Program-made: the position numbers and the translations under genes
Source: Lactobacillus johnsonii
GTDB lineage: Bacteria; Bacillota; Bacilli; Lactobacillales; Lactobacillaceae
Assembly: GCF_014058685.1 (NCBI RefSeq)
Contig: NZ_CP059055.1
Location: 868,001 to 932,000 of the forward strand
Direction: 5' to 3'
DNA: 64,000 nt
In this document: positions 1 through 9,961 of the stretch, piece after piece
Layout of the letters: each line of letters starts with the position of its first letter
Position numbering within the stretch: position 1 is the stretch's first letter
Notes under the pieces: model-generated
The model's input: only the letters and a program-made list of their open reading frames with translations
Databases searched by the model: none
What the model was told of the DNA's origin: nothing

Positions 1-750
1 AAGTTTTTTATAAAGTTTATCGGCTGCTTCAAGTTCTGCATTGATAGAATCCATATTAGAGTAAGTAGTATCTGGGTTCAAACCATAGGCTATCATTCTT
101 TGTCGTCTGATCTCGTTCAAAACGGACGGATCATTTGTTAAACCAATGATTTTCTTAGGATTAATCTTATAGATTTCATCTGGAATATGGGTTTGAGGTA
201 CAAGTGGTAAATTAGCGACCTTAAGATTCTTGTTAGCTAAGAATAAAGAAAGTGGAGTCTTAGAAGTTCGAGAAACACCAAGTAAAACAACGTCAGCTTC
301 TAAGAAACCTTTTGGATCTTTTCCGTCATCATACATAACAGCAAATTCCATTGCAGAAATTCTATCAAAGTAATTTTGCCCCATGTGGTGAACAGCACCA
401 ATTTCATGTTTAGGTTCTTCGCCAGTTAAAGCATGAATATTATCAATTACGCCAGATAGTAAGTCGACGTATTTCATATTATGTTCACGCGCAAATTTAA
501 TTACAGCCAATTGTTCATCTTCGTGAATCAAGGTAAAGGCAATTAATACGTTTTCAAATTCTGTGATTTCACTAAAAACTTTTTCTAGCTTTTCTCGATT
601 TGTAATAAAAGGATAGCGGCGGTAGTTAAACTTAACATTTGGATATTGGACCGCCCCAGCTTGTACCATGTTGAAAGCTGTATCCCCAACAGAGTCAGAA
701 ATAATAATTAGATTAACAATTTTTTGATTTTCTTTTTTTTCTTCAGTCAT
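1..750 (-). CDS. Pyruvate, phosphate dikinase regulatory protein (DUF299), 3' end off the window
   Basis: Reading the minus strand from an ATG at 750 gives an open frame of 250 codons that runs off the left edge. The family is the bifunctional serine/threonine kinase and Pi-dependent phosphorylase that switches pyruvate phosphate dikinase or PEP synthase on and off. Visible signatures are the N-terminal IISDSVGDTA segment and the P-loop-like GVSRTSKTPLS near residue 155, followed by the NPKKIIGLTNDP stretch usual for the family. A GAGGTGAAA ribosome site precedes the start. It diverges from rpsU, with about 150 bp between them. No dikinase or PEP synthase gene is visible here, so the target of the enzyme in this strain is unknown. 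Family assignment is confident from motifs; function is from family knowledge. Confidence 0.88.
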   Translation of the reverse strand, partial: MTEEKKENQKIVNLIIISDSVGDTAFNMVQAGAVQYPNVKFNYRRYPFITNREKLEKVFSEITEFENVLIAFTLIHEDEQLAVIKFAREHNMKYVDLLSGVIDNIHALTGEEPKHEIGAVHHMGQNYFDRISAMEFAVMYDDGKDPKGFLEADVVLLGVSRTSKTPLSLFLANKNLKVANLPLVPQTHIPDEIYKINPKKIIGLTNDPSVLNEIRRQRMIAYGLNPDTTYSNMDSINAELEAADKLYKKL

Positions 751-813
751 ATATTTCACCTCATTAATTATCTAAATTATACCAAAATAAGTAAGAAAAA
801 TGTTAATCGACTA

Positions 814-842
814 TTGACCGTTTTTTCTCGTTTAGCTATAAT
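814..842 (+). promoter_or_regulatory. Sigma-A type promoter for rpsU
   Basis: TTGACC at 814-819 and TATAAT at 837-842 are separated by 17 bp, close to the ideal housekeeping promoter. It lies about 60 bp before the rpsU start and faces it. This is the clearest promoter in the window. Confidence 0.8.
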
Positions 843-900
843 TTAACTATATTGTTGTGGCACATATTTGTGTGCCAAGAAATGGAAGGAGGGATCTCAC

Positions 901-1077
901 ATGGCTAAGACAATCGTTCACGAAAACGAGTCTATTGATGATGCTCTTCGTCGTTTCAAACGTTCCGTTTCTAGAAGTGGTACCTTGCAAGAATACCGCA
1001 AGCGTGAATTCTACGAAAAACCAAGCGTTAAGAGAAAGTTAAAATCCGAAGCTGCTCGTAAGCGTAGACATTATTAA
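901..1077 (+). CDS. rpsU: 30S ribosomal protein bS21
   Basis: A 58-residue basic protein beginning [20 protein letters not shown], the typical bS21 start, and ending in an Arg/Lys-rich tail (AARKRRHY). bS21 sits on the platform of the small ribosomal subunit near the anti-Shine-Dalgarno end of 16S rRNA. The longer frame opening at 868 is rejected because GGAAGGAGGG (884-893) is an ideal ribosome binding site for the ATG at 901. It has its own strong promoter upstream and a terminator just after the stop, so it is probably mostly a single-gene transcript, as expected of a highly expressed ribosomal gene. Confidence 0.97.
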   Translation: MAKTIVHENESIDDALRRFKRSVSRSGTLQEYRKREFYEKPSVKRKLKSEAARKRRHY

Positions 1078-1082
1078 TATAG

Positions 1083-1125
1083 AAAAAGCTCCTGGTAGAA
1101 AATTCTTCTATCAAGAGCTTTTTTT
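1083..1125 (+). terminator. Rho-independent terminator after rpsU
   Basis: Long stem: AAAAGCTCCTGGTAGAA pairs with TTCTATCAAGAGCTTTT, using a few G-U pairs, around a short loop, and ends in a T-run. It starts 6 bp after the rpsU stop. Confidence 0.85.
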
Positions 1126-1183
1126 ATATAAAAAGTTTAAAATAGACTGTGTAAGTTTTGATTAAAGAGGAGAATTAAATACA

Positions 1184-1627
1184 ATGTCACTAAATGATAC
1201 TTTAATGCAAGATATGAAAACAGCTATGAAAGCCAAAGATAAGGAAGCTTTAACTACAATTCGCTCGCTTAAGGCTGCAGTAATGAATTATAAAATTAAA
1301 GTGGGACATGATCTAACTAGTGATGATGAATTAACAGTTTTGTCCAGCGCTCTTAAACAACGCAAAGAATCTTTAGAAGAATTTACTAAGGCTGGCAGAG
1401 ATGATTTAATTAATCAAACAAAGAATGAAATGAAATTAATTGAAAAATACATGCCAAAGCAAATGTCTAAGGAAGAACTTGAAGAAACTGTTGAAGAAAC
1501 AATTAAAGAAGTTGGAGCAAGTTCTAAAAAAGACTTTGGTAAAGTTATGCAAGCTTTAATGCCAAAAATTAAGGGTAAGGCTGATGGTAAAGCAGCTTCT
1601 TCAATTGTTGGTAAAAAGCTTAACTAA
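1184..1627 (+). CDS. yqeY: GatB/YqeY domain protein
   Basis: A 147-residue protein of the YqeY family, related to the tail domain of GatB, the amidotransferase that makes Gln-tRNA(Gln). Conserved features include the basic N-terminal helix (MKTAMKAKDKEALTTIRSLK), the central YMPKQMSKEEL linker and the C-terminal GKVMQALMPKIKGKADGK segment. A clear AGAGGAGAA ribosome site precedes the ATG. It lies between rpsU and phoH, as in many Firmicutes. Its cellular role is not well defined; tRNA-related binding is inferred from its similarity to GatB. Length is normal for the family. Confidence 0.93.
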   Translation: MSLNDTLMQDMKTAMKAKDKEALTTIRSLKAAVMNYKIKVGHDLTSDDELTVLSSALKQRKESLEEFTKAGRDDLINQTKNEMKLIEKYMPKQMSKEELEETVEETIKEVGASSKKDFGKVMQALMPKIKGKADGKAASSIVGKKLN

Positions 1628-1654
1628 TAGCTTTTATTAAACGGAGGATTTTAA

Positions 1655-2614
1655 GTGGGACAAACTATAGAAGCAACATTTACACCAACTAAACCAGAAA
1701 CAATCATGAATTTAGTTGGAATTAACGATGCAAATTTGCGTTTAATTGAAGAATCTTATGATGTGCAGGTAACTGATACTGGTAGTGAAATCGAAGTAAC
1801 CGGAGAAGAAAGCATTGTTAAGAAAATTATGCAAATTTTTACTGCTTTGGATAAGGTTGTTACCCGTGGAGTTACTATTACTGCAACTGATGTTGTTAGC
1901 GCAATTAAGATGGCAGATAAGGGAACTTTAGAATTTTTTGGAGAATTATATAATAAAATTCTAATTAGGGATGCTAAAGGTCGCCCAGTTCGCGTTAAGA
2001 ATATGGGACAAAAACGCTATATTGAGGCTATTCAAAAATATGATGTCGTTTTTGGAATTGGACCAGCTGGTACAGGAAAGACTTTTCTAGCCGTAGTTAT
2101 GGCGATTGCAGCCTTTAAAAAAGGAGAAGTGTCCCGGATTATTTTGACTAGACCAGCAGTAGAAGCAGGCGAATCATTAGGATTTCTTCCAGGAGATTTG
2201 AAAGAAAAGGTTGATCCATATTTGAGACCAATCTATGATTCTTTATATGCCATTTTAGGTGTAGAACCAACCAATCGTTTAATGGAACGTGGAGTTATTG
2301 AAGTGGCTCCACTAGCATATATGCGTGGTAGAACTTTGGATGATGCTTTTGTAATTCTAGATGAAGCACAAAATACAACACAGGCACAAATGAAGATGTT
2401 TTTAACAAGATTAGGATTTAATTCTAAAATGGTTGTCAATGGGGACCAGACTCAAATTGACTTACCAGGGAAAGCAAAGAGTGGATTATTACAAGCTGAA
2501 CATATTTTACAAAATATTGAGCAAGTAAAATTCATTAACTTTACTTTTAATGATGTTGTTCGTCATCCCGTTGTGGCCAAAATTGTTAGAGCATATGAAG
2601 AAGAGGGACACTAA
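1655..2614 (+). CDS. phoH: PhoH-family P-loop ATPase
   Basis: A 319-residue protein starting at GTG 1655 behind ACGGAGGA. Residues about 1-90 form an N-terminal nucleic-acid-binding-like region; the ATPase domain follows with Walker A GPAGTGKT at 136-143 and Walker B VILDEAQN at 233-240. The QNTTQAQMKMFLTRLG and NGDQTQIDLP motifs are those of the PhoH helicase-like family. It is a cytosolic ATPase; in this gene neighbourhood (ybeY, era) it is linked by context to rRNA maturation or RNA turnover. Its stop lies 3 bp before the ybeY start, so the two are translationally close. Family call is sure; biochemical role is only broadly known. Confidence 0.94.
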   Translation: MGQTIEATFTPTKPETIMNLVGINDANLRLIEESYDVQVTDTGSEIEVTGEESIVKKIMQIFTALDKVVTRGVTITATDVVSAIKMADKGTLEFFGELYNKILIRDAKGRPVRVKNMGQKRYIEAIQKYDVVFGIGPAGTGKTFLAVVMAIAAFKKGEVSRIILTRPAVEAGESLGFLPGDLKEKVDPYLRPIYDSLYAILGVEPTNRLMERGVIEVAPLAYMRGRTLDDAFVILDEAQNTTQAQMKMFLTRLGFNSKMVVNGDQTQIDLPGKAKSGLLQAEHILQNIEQVKFINFTFNDVVRHPVVAKIVRAYEEEGH

Positions 2615-2617
2615 GAG

Positions 2618-3145
2618 TTGAATAATTTAGATATTTCTTTTAATGATGAAGTTAATTTCTTAAAAGATAGCGATAAAGATTGGATTCCATGGATTAGCAA
2701 CTTATTATTATCAGCAAAAAAAGAAATTCATAAAGAGAATGCTCAAGAAATGAGTATTAACTTTGTTTCTTCCGAAAAAATCCATGAAATCAATAAAAAA
2801 TACCGCGGGAAAGATCGTCCAACTGATGTAATTTCTTTTGCAATTGAAGATGGATTAGATGAAGACTTTATGAGCGCTTTTAGTGACGATCCTGATTTTG
2901 TAGAAGATATTGGAGATTTATTTCTTTGCCCTGAAGTCATCAAAAGACATAGTGTAGAGTATGAAACTGGATTTAATCGGGAGTTTGGATATACACTAGT
3001 TCATGGATACCTTCACTTAAATGGTTATGATCATATCGAAGATGATGAAGCCAAGGTAATGTTTGGTATCCAAGGTAAAGTTTTACGTGAATATGGACTT
3101 CCGCTTCATCCTGATCAAGAAAATCACGGAAAGCAAATTCACTAA
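2618..3145 (+). CDS. ybeY: Endoribonuclease YbeY (rRNA maturation factor)
   Basis: A 175-residue metal-dependent RNase needed for 16S rRNA 3' end processing and ribosome quality control. The zinc-binding HGYLHLNGYDH motif is present, with His129, His133 and His139, and the RGKDRPTDVISFA segment is characteristic. The start is TTG at 2618, directly after the phoH stop; the ribosome site GAAGAGGGA lies within the end of phoH, which suggests coupled translation. Part of the phoH-ybeY-era-recO run. Confidence 0.95.
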   Translation: MNNLDISFNDEVNFLKDSDKDWIPWISNLLLSAKKEIHKENAQEMSINFVSSEKIHEINKKYRGKDRPTDVISFAIEDGLDEDFMSAFSDDPDFVEDIGDLFLCPEVIKRHSVEYETGFNREFGYTLVHGYLHLNGYDHIEDDEAKVMFGIQGKVLREYGLPLHPDQENHGKQIH

Positions 3146-3169
3146 AACTTAATTAAAAAGGATGTAACA

Positions 3170-4081
3170 ATGATGGATGAAAAAAAAGACTTTAAATCAG
3201 GTTTTGTAGCTTTAATTGGTAGACCTAATGTTGGTAAATCAACTCTCTTGAATTATTTAGTGGGGCAAAAAGTGGCAATTATGTCACCACAACCACAAAC
3301 CACTAGAAATAAAATTTCAGGTATTTATACTGATGATCAGGAGCAAATAGTTTTTATTGATACTCCTGGGATTCATAAGCCAAAAAATAAATTAGATGAC
3401 TTTATGGATAAGTCAAGTTACTCTGCTTTAGATGAAGTGGATGTAGTTTTATTTATGGTTGAACCTGAACCAGCGGGTAAGGGTGACCAATATATTGCTG
3501 AACTTCTTAAGAAAATTAAAAAGCCTGTATTTTTAGTGATAAATAAGATTGATAAAGTCCACCCAGATGAGTTATTATCTATTATAGATTCATATAAGAA
3601 TCTAGGCGATTTTGCTGAAATTGTTCCAATTTCTGCTTCACAAGGAAACAATGTTTCTGAGTTGATTAAAACAATTGCTAAATATTTGCCAGAGGGTCCG
3701 CAATTTTATGATGCAGATCAATTGACTGACCGTCCAGAATATTTTATTGTAGCTGAATTAATTCGCGAGCAGGTTTTGAAGCTCACTCATGAAGAAGTTC
3801 CGCATGCTACGGCCGTGGTAGTTGACCGAATGCGGGATCATGAAGGTGGCAAGCTTCAAGTTGAAGCTACAATTTATGTTGAGCGTCCCGGTCAAAAGGG
3901 CATTATTATCGGCAGGAAAGGTCAAATGTTGAAGCAGATTGGAATTGCTGCACGTCAGGAAATTGAAGCTTTATTAGGTGAAAAGGTTAATTTACGCCTA
4001 TGGGTTAAGGTTCAAAAGAATTGGCGTTCTGATCCTGCCTTTCTTAAATCTATTGGCTACAACGCTAAGGAATTAAGATAG
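3170..4081 (+). CDS. era: GTPase Era
   Basis: A 303-residue ribosome-assembly GTPase that binds the 3' end of 16S rRNA. G1 GRPNVGKS at 17-24, G3 DTPG at 64-67 and G4 NKID at 125-128 are intact, and the C-terminal third is a KH RNA-binding domain with the [11 protein letters not shown] loop. Two ATGs stand in tandem at 3170 and 3173 behind AAAGGATG, so the true start is one or the other. The stop codon directly abuts the recO ATG with no gap, implying coupled translation. Confidence 0.97.
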   Translation: MMDEKKDFKSGFVALIGRPNVGKSTLLNYLVGQKVAIMSPQPQTTRNKISGIYTDDQEQIVFIDTPGIHKPKNKLDDFMDKSSYSALDEVDVVLFMVEPEPAGKGDQYIAELLKKIKKPVFLVINKIDKVHPDELLSIIDSYKNLGDFAEIVPISASQGNNVSELIKTIAKYLPEGPQFYDADQLTDRPEYFIVAELIREQVLKLTHEEVPHATAVVVDRMRDHEGGKLQVEATIYVERPGQKGIIIGRKGQMLKQIGIAARQEIEALLGEKVNLRLWVKVQKNWRSDPAFLKSIGYNAKELR

Positions 4082-4834
4082 ATGGCACGTGAACTTTGTG
4101 AAGTTCAAGGATTAATTTTTAAAAGAAAAAAATATAAAGAAGCTGATGTTCTAACCAAGATCATGACTAAAGATCATGGTATTTTTACAATAGATGTAAG
4201 AGGAGCACTGAGACCAAAGTCCAGATTAGGAGCTGCAACCCTTAACTTCTCTTATGGAAAGTATATTGTAAATACAAATTGGAAAGGAATCAGTACGCTG
4301 CGGACTTTCAAGGATGTAAAGCAGCTGGACCAGTTATATTTAGATTTAACGAAGAATGCGTATTCGAGTTATGTTTTAGACTTGCTTGACCATGCTTTTG
4401 TTGAATATAAAGATATTGGAAGTTTTTATGATTTGATTATAAAAGCGTTGCTGAAGATAAATTCAGGAGAAGATGCAGCAATTATTACCCAAATGGTACA
4501 ATTGAAGTTGCTTAATGCATATGGAGTAGCGCCACAATTAGATCGTTGTTTAATTTGTGGTAAAGTACAAGGTAAGTTTGACTACTCATTGGAATTAGGT
4601 GAAATTATTTGTAGTGATCACTTTAATAGTGTCAGTCAAAGGATGCATTTAGATCCTAAAGTAGTAGCCTTGATTCGTACTCTAGCTTTAGTTGATATTG
4701 ATCGTTTAGGGAAAATAAAAATTAATCCGCAATTAAAAAAGGACTCTGGCAAGGTGATCGATCGGATGTACGTTAACTATCTGGATCTTAATTTAAAAAC
4801 TAAAAAATTTCTTGATGAATTGGCGCTTTTTTAG
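4082..4834 (+). CDS. recO: DNA repair protein RecO
   Basis: A 250-residue recombination mediator that works with RecR to load RecA at gaps. The N-terminal OB-fold begins [18 protein letters not shown]; a zinc-finger-like set is visible as CLIC near residues 155-158 and CSDH near 183-186. It begins immediately after the era stop, the standard Firmicutes order. A terminator follows the stop, closing the phoH-recO transcription unit. Confidence 0.94.
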   Translation: MARELCEVQGLIFKRKKYKEADVLTKIMTKDHGIFTIDVRGALRPKSRLGAATLNFSYGKYIVNTNWKGISTLRTFKDVKQLDQLYLDLTKNAYSSYVLDLLDHAFVEYKDIGSFYDLIIKALLKINSGEDAAIITQMVQLKLLNAYGVAPQLDRCLICGKVQGKFDYSLELGEIICSDHFNSVSQRMHLDPKVVALIRTLALVDIDRLGKIKINPQLKKDSGKVIDRMYVNYLDLNLKTKKFLDELALF

Positions 4835-4857
4835 CTGTTGACTTTTTATATTCGTTT

Positions 4858-4892
4858 AAAGACTAGTGAGGTTTTCTTACTAGTCTTTTTTT
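4858..4892 (+). terminator. Rho-independent terminator after recO
   Basis: AAAGACTAG and CTAGTCTTT form the stem and a long T-run follows. It separates the recO unit from the T-box leader of glyQ. Confidence 0.8.
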
Positions 4893-4929
4893 GTAAAAGA
4901 TGATAAAATAGATACGTATTTTGACAACT

Positions 4930-5101
4930 ATAAAGGAATAGAAAAGTACCAATACAGCGAGTGCAGAATGGTGGAAGTGCATTTGGGAAAAGGCACCTTT
5001 TAGTCAAAGTTGTTAATTAAGGGCAGGAAGAATATTTTCCTGAATTAGGGTGGAACCGCGAAGTAAATCGTCCCTATGCAATTTTTGCATAGGCTTTTTT
5101 T
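4930..5101 (+). promoter_or_regulatory. T-box riboswitch leader of glyQS (glycine)
   Basis: The invariant T-box sequence AGGGTGGAACCGCG is at 5047-5060, and a terminator hairpin (CCTATGCAA with TTGCATAGG, then a T-run) follows at about 5073-5101. Upstream sequence folds as a stem I region; a GGC glycine codon at 4992-4994 (in GGGAAAAGGCACC) is a plausible specifier but was not verified by folding. Uncharged tRNA(Gly) should stabilise the antiterminator and allow transcription of glyQS, whose product charges that tRNA. The 5' boundary is approximate. Confidence 0.9.
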
Positions 5102-5128
5102 ATGCCTATGTTGTGAGGAGAGATATAG

Positions 5129-6046
5129 ATGTCAGAAAAACTGAATATCCAGGATATGATTTTTAAATTGGAGCAGTTCTGGGCCTCTAAAGGTTGTATG
5201 ATTATGCCTTCATATGATGAACAAAAAGGTGCCGGGACAATGAGTCCATATACATTTTTACGTGCTGTTGGACCAGAACCTTGGGCAGCTTGTTATGTTG
5301 AACCTTCAAGAAGACCTGCCGATGGTCGATATGGTGATAACCCTAATCGTTTATACCAACACCACCAATTCCAAGTAGTTATTAAGCCTGCACCAAAGGA
5401 CATTCAACAATACTATTTAGATAGTTTAAGAGTATTAGGTATTGAACCTCTTGAACACGATATTCGATTTGTTGAAGATAACTGGGCAAACCCATCTATG
5501 GGTTGTGCCGGTGTTGGTTGGGAAGTATGGCTTGATGGAATGGAAGTTTCTCAATTTACTTACTTCCAAGTAGTTGGGGAACTTGATGTTAAACCAACTA
5601 TGAGTGAAATTACTTATGGTGTAGAACGTCTTGCTTCTTACATTCAAGATGTAAACTCAGTCTTTGATCTGGAATGGGGCGATGGAGTTAAGTATCGTGA
5701 TATCTTCAAGCAACCAGAATATGAACATTCTAAGTATGCTTTTGAAGAAAGTGATCAAGAACAATTACTTAAATTCTTTGATATTTACGAAGCTACTGCT
5801 AAGCGCTTGTTGAGTCAAAATCTAATTCATCCAGCTTACGATTACATCTTAAAATGTAGTCATACCTTTAACTTGCTTGATGCACGCGGTGCAGTCTCAG
5901 TTACTGAAAGAGCGGGTTACTTATCAAGAATTAGAAACTTAGCTCATCTTGCTGCTAAGGGATTTGTTGAAGAACGTGAAAAACGTGGCTTCCCATTATT
6001 AAAGCACCAAGAAGAAACTAAGAAAGCGGGGCAAAACAATGACTAA
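5129..6046 (+). CDS. glyQ: Glycyl-tRNA synthetase alpha subunit
   Basis: A 305-residue class II synthetase subunit that forms glycyl-adenylate in the alpha2beta2 enzyme. Diagnostic segments are the N-terminal [20 protein letters not shown], the [16 protein letters not shown] stretch and [13 protein letters not shown]. The ATG has a GTGAGGAGAG ribosome site. It is controlled by the T-box leader upstream and its end overlaps glyS by 8 bp, so the two subunits are translated together. Confidence 0.97.
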
Positions 6047-8111
6047 AGATTATTTATTTGAAATTGGCACTGAAGAAATGCCAGCTCACGTTGTTTCTAA
6101 AAGTGTTAAGCAATTAGCTGATCGTACTAAAAAGTATTTAAAGGAAAATGGTTTGTCCTTTAAAGATATTAAGACTTATTCAACTCCACGTCGTTTAACG
6201 ATTTTAGTTGAAGATTTAGCTGAAAAACAAGAAGATATTGATGAAGTAAAAAAGGGCCCAGCTAAGAAGATTGCTCAAGATAAAGATGGCAATTGGACAA
6301 AAGCTGCTCAAGGATTTGTTCGTGGTCAAGGGATGACTACTGATGACATTTACTTTGAAGAGCTTAAGGGCACTGAATATGCTTATGTTCATGTTCAAAA
6401 AGAAGGTAAAAAAGCTTCTGATATCTTAATGGGAATGAGTGATATTGTTAAAGCAATGACTTTCCCAACTAAGATGCGCTGGGGTAGCTACGACTTCGAA
6501 TTTGTTCGTCCAATTCATTGGATGGTTTCTTTACTTGGCAGTGAAGTAGTGCCAGTTAAGTTACTAGATGTAGTAGCTGGTCGTAAAACTCAAGGTCATC
6601 GTTTCTTAGGTGACAGTGTTGTATTAGCTAACGCAGATGATTATGAAGAAGCATTAAAGAGCCAATACGTAATTGCTAATGCCGATGAACGTAAGGGTAT
6701 GATTCTTAACCAAATTCAAGAACTCGTTGCTCAACATAACTGGAAAGTTAATATTGACAAGGGATTACTTGAAGAAGTTACTAATTTGGTGGAGTATCCA
6801 ACTGTATTTGCTGGTTCTTTTGATGAAAAATACTTGAACATCCCTGATGAAGTATTAATTACTTCAATGAAAGATAATCAAAGATATTTTGAAGTCTATG
6901 ATGAAAACGGCAAATTAATTAATCACTTCATTTCAGTTAGAAATGGAAATAGTGAATACTTAGATAATGTCATCGCTGGTAATGAAAAAGTTCTTGTTGC
7001 TCGTTTAGATGATGCTCAATTCTTCTATGATGAAGATAAGAAGTACCCATTAGCTCACTTCGTTGATAAGCTTAAGAACGTATCTTTCCATGATAAGATT
7101 GGTTCGGTAGCTGAACATATGGCACGTGTTCAAATTATTGGTGATTACCTTGGTAAGAAGTTTAATGTTTCAGATACTGAAATGAAAGACTTTGACCGAG
7201 TTAGTGATATCTACAAATTTGACCTTGTTACTTCAATGGTCGGTGAATTTGCTGAATTACAGGGTGTCATGGGAATGCACTATGCACGCTTAATTGGTGA
7301 AAATGAAAATGTTAGTGTGGCAATTAAAGAAAGTTACATGCCAACTAGTGCTGAAGGCGACTTACCAAGTACTACTGTAGGTTCCTTACTTTCAATTGCA
7401 GATAAACTTGATACAATCATTTCATTCTTTGGTGCAGGAATGATCCCATCCTCATCTAATGACCCATATGCATTAAGAAGAAACGCATACGGAATTGTAA
7501 GAATCTTATTGAACGAAGGTTGGTCACTTCCTATTAAGGATGTTTTACCAGAATTGATTCAATTACTATCAGGTAAGACCGCAGCTAAGTTACCTAAGGA
7601 TGCTGAAGCTGAAAATGAAATTGCCGACTTTATTCGTGATCGTGTAAAGCAACAATTACAAGTTGAAAAATATGACTATGATGTAATTGACGCTGTTCTT
7701 GCATCTAGTCAGCAAGATCCAATTCAAATTTTGGCTGCTGCTAAGACCTTGCAAATGCATCATGATGATGCTGACTTTAAGCCAGTAGTTGAAAGCTTGA
7801 CTAGAATTACTAATATTTTGAAGAAAGCAAAATATAGAAATGCTAATGACATTGATGAAAGTCTTTTCCAAGATGTTAGTGAAGAAGAATTGTATGCTGG
7901 TGTAAATGCATTAGAGGAAAATACTGATTTGAGTATTGCCGATCTTTATAAAGGCTTTGTAGAATTACAACCAGTAATTAATAATTACTTTGAAAGCAAT
8001 ATGATTCTTGATAAGGATGAAAAGGTAAAGAATAATCGTTTGGCTCAATTATTAAAGGTTAATAACTTAGCTGATCGAATGGGTGACTTAAGTAAATTAG
8101 TAATTAAATAA
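6039..8111 (+). CDS. glyS: Glycyl-tRNA synthetase beta subunit
   Basis: A 690-residue beta subunit of the bacterial two-subunit glycyl-tRNA synthetase, providing most tRNA recognition. It opens with [15 protein letters not shown], the family signature, and contains the HD-type central region ([21 protein letters not shown]) and a C-terminal anticodon-binding-like helical part. Length matches the family. It overlaps glyQ by 8 bp and is followed after about 20 bp by dnaG. Confidence 0.97.
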
Positions 8112-8134
8112 TAGTTGATTGGGATGATCCATTG

Positions 8135-9946
8135 ATGGCAGGACGTATTCCTGAACAATTTATCGATGAAGTTAGAAACTCTGTCGATATTGTGGATGTA
8201 ATAAGTCAATATGTCTCTTTAGAAAAAAAAGGTAAAGATTATTTAGGACTTTGCCCCTTCCATCAAGAAAAAACGCCTTCTTTTACTGTTAATGAAGGAA
8301 AGCAGTTTTTTAAGTGCTTTGGATGTGGTAAAGGCGGAAACGTATTTAAATTCTTAATGTATCAGGATCATCTGACTTTTCCTGAAAGTGTAAGAAAAGT
8401 TGCTGAATTGGCCCATCTTCATATGCCAGAAGGCTACGGCGAAACGGTAAAGCCACTTAGCCCGTTAAAGAAGATGTATCGGCAAGCAACAGAATTTTAC
8501 CAGCATATTTTGCTAACCACTAAAGTTGGTGAAAGAGCACTTGAATATGCTCAAAAACGTGAATTAACTAGTGACCTCTTAGAGCATTTTAAGGTGGGAT
8601 ATGCGCCTGATAACGATACAATTTTATTAACTTATCTTCGTCAAGAAGGTTATACAGATGATGAACTGCGAGAAAGTGGTTTATTTGTAGAATCACAAGA
8701 TGGACAACTATTTGATCGTTTTCGTGATCGATTAATATTTCCTTTAGGGGATGAATCAGGTTATACAGTAGGATTTTCTGGTCGACGAATTAGTAATGAT
8801 AAAACTATTGCTAAATATATGAATAGCCCAGAAACCAAAATTTTTAATAAATCTAAATTACTATTTCACTTTGCTGAAGCAAAAAAAGCGGCAAGAAGTG
8901 AAAAACATTTAATTCTTTACGAAGGATATATGGATGTAATTGCTGCTTATAAGGCTGGTATTCAGTCTGGTGTTGCTTCGATGGGAACCAGCTTAACCAC
9001 GGAACAAGTATATATGCTGAGACGAATCACTCCCAATATCTTAATTAACTATGATGGAGATCCGCCTGGCATTCATGCTGCTGAAAGAGCAACGAAGCTA
9101 TTTGGGCAAGTACAGGGATTCAATTTAGGAATAATTGTTTTACCCGAAAATCTCGATCCAGATGAGTATGTAAAGAAATATGGAGTAGAGAAATATCAAA
9201 CAGAGGTTGCTGGTGCACTTAGCTCAATGGATTTTCTACTTGAAAGATTGGCTAATCAATATAATTTACATAATGATCGAGAGAAGCTAGGATATATTAC
9301 GGCTAGTGTACAAATGATTGCTGGCCTGAATGATCCAGTTGCGGCAGATTTGTATCTTGATAAATTAGCACGTCAAACTGGAGTTACTCGTGAATCATTA
9401 AAAGTAACTTTTGTGCGTGAAAGACGTAAATTACAGCGTGCAAAGAATCATCAGCAAGCTTATCAAGCTCCTAAATCACTTCCAATAGATCAGCCTAGTG
9501 AGCCGAAAGAAGAGCAAGCAGGTACTGACCTTGAGACAAGGAATCCGGCCCTTGATCGCTTGCTTTACCTATTCATACACAGTGATGAAGCAAGGGATTA
9601 CTTATTGAGTCAGCAATTTTTGTTTCCAGATGAACGTTATGCAAAGTTAGCAGAATTTTGGTTAAAATACCATCAGACTCATGAAGGGGCAGAGGTTACT
9701 GGCTTCATTGATTTTATTCCTGAAGAACTTCAAGGTATAATTATTAATATGGAGATGATTTCAATGCCTCCAGATTATTCTAAGCGCGAATTAGATGATC
9801 AATTGCGGGCATTGGAAAAAAGTAAGATTGATCAGCAATTAAATGATTTGCTTAATCAATTGAAGGATGCTCAAAGAAAACAAGACAATAGTTTAGAGCT
9901 TGAAATAGCGCAAAAAGTAATTGCGTTAAGAAGAAAGAAGTTTTAG
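8135..9946 (+). CDS. dnaG: DNA primase
   Basis: A 603-residue primase that makes RNA primers at the replication fork. The CHC2 zinc finger is seen as Cys40, His43, Cys61 and Cys64 (CPFHQEKTPSF and CFGCGKGG). The Toprim domain follows with YEGYMDV and YDGDPPG motifs, and the C-terminal part, from about residue 440, is the helicase-interacting region. A TTG one codon upstream (8132) could also serve as start; the ATG at 8135 gives the usual MAGRIPEQFI beginning. glyQS-dnaG-rpoD forms one continuous run, the conserved macromolecular synthesis arrangement. Confidence 0.96.
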   Translation: MAGRIPEQFIDEVRNSVDIVDVISQYVSLEKKGKDYLGLCPFHQEKTPSFTVNEGKQFFKCFGCGKGGNVFKFLMYQDHLTFPESVRKVAELAHLHMPEGYGETVKPLSPLKKMYRQATEFYQHILLTTKVGERALEYAQKRELTSDLLEHFKVGYAPDNDTILLTYLRQEGYTDDELRESGLFVESQDGQLFDRFRDRLIFPLGDESGYTVGFSGRRISNDKTIAKYMNSPETKIFNKSKLLFHFAEAKKAARSEKHLILYEGYMDVIAAYKAGIQSGVASMGTSLTTEQVYMLRRITPNILINYDGDPPGIHAAERATKLFGQVQGFNLGIIVLPENLDPDEYVKKYGVEKYQTEVAGALSSMDFLLERLANQYNLHNDREKLGYITASVQMIAGLNDPVAADLYLDKLARQTGVTRESLKVTFVRERRKLQRAKNHQQAYQAPKSLPIDQPSEPKEEQAGTDLETRNPALDRLLYLFIHSDEARDYLLSQQFLFPDERYAKLAEFWLKYHQTHEGAEVTGFIDFIPEELQGIIINMEMISMPPDYSKRELDDQLRALEKSKIDQQLNDLLNQLKDAQRKQDNSLELEIAQKVIALRRKKF

Positions 9947-9961
9947 AGGGGGCTTTTTTAC

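Noticed and set aside
868-900. Longer rpsU start at 868
   Set aside because: The ideal ribosome site GGAAGGAGGG lies between 868 and the ATG at 901, and bS21 proteins begin MAKT.
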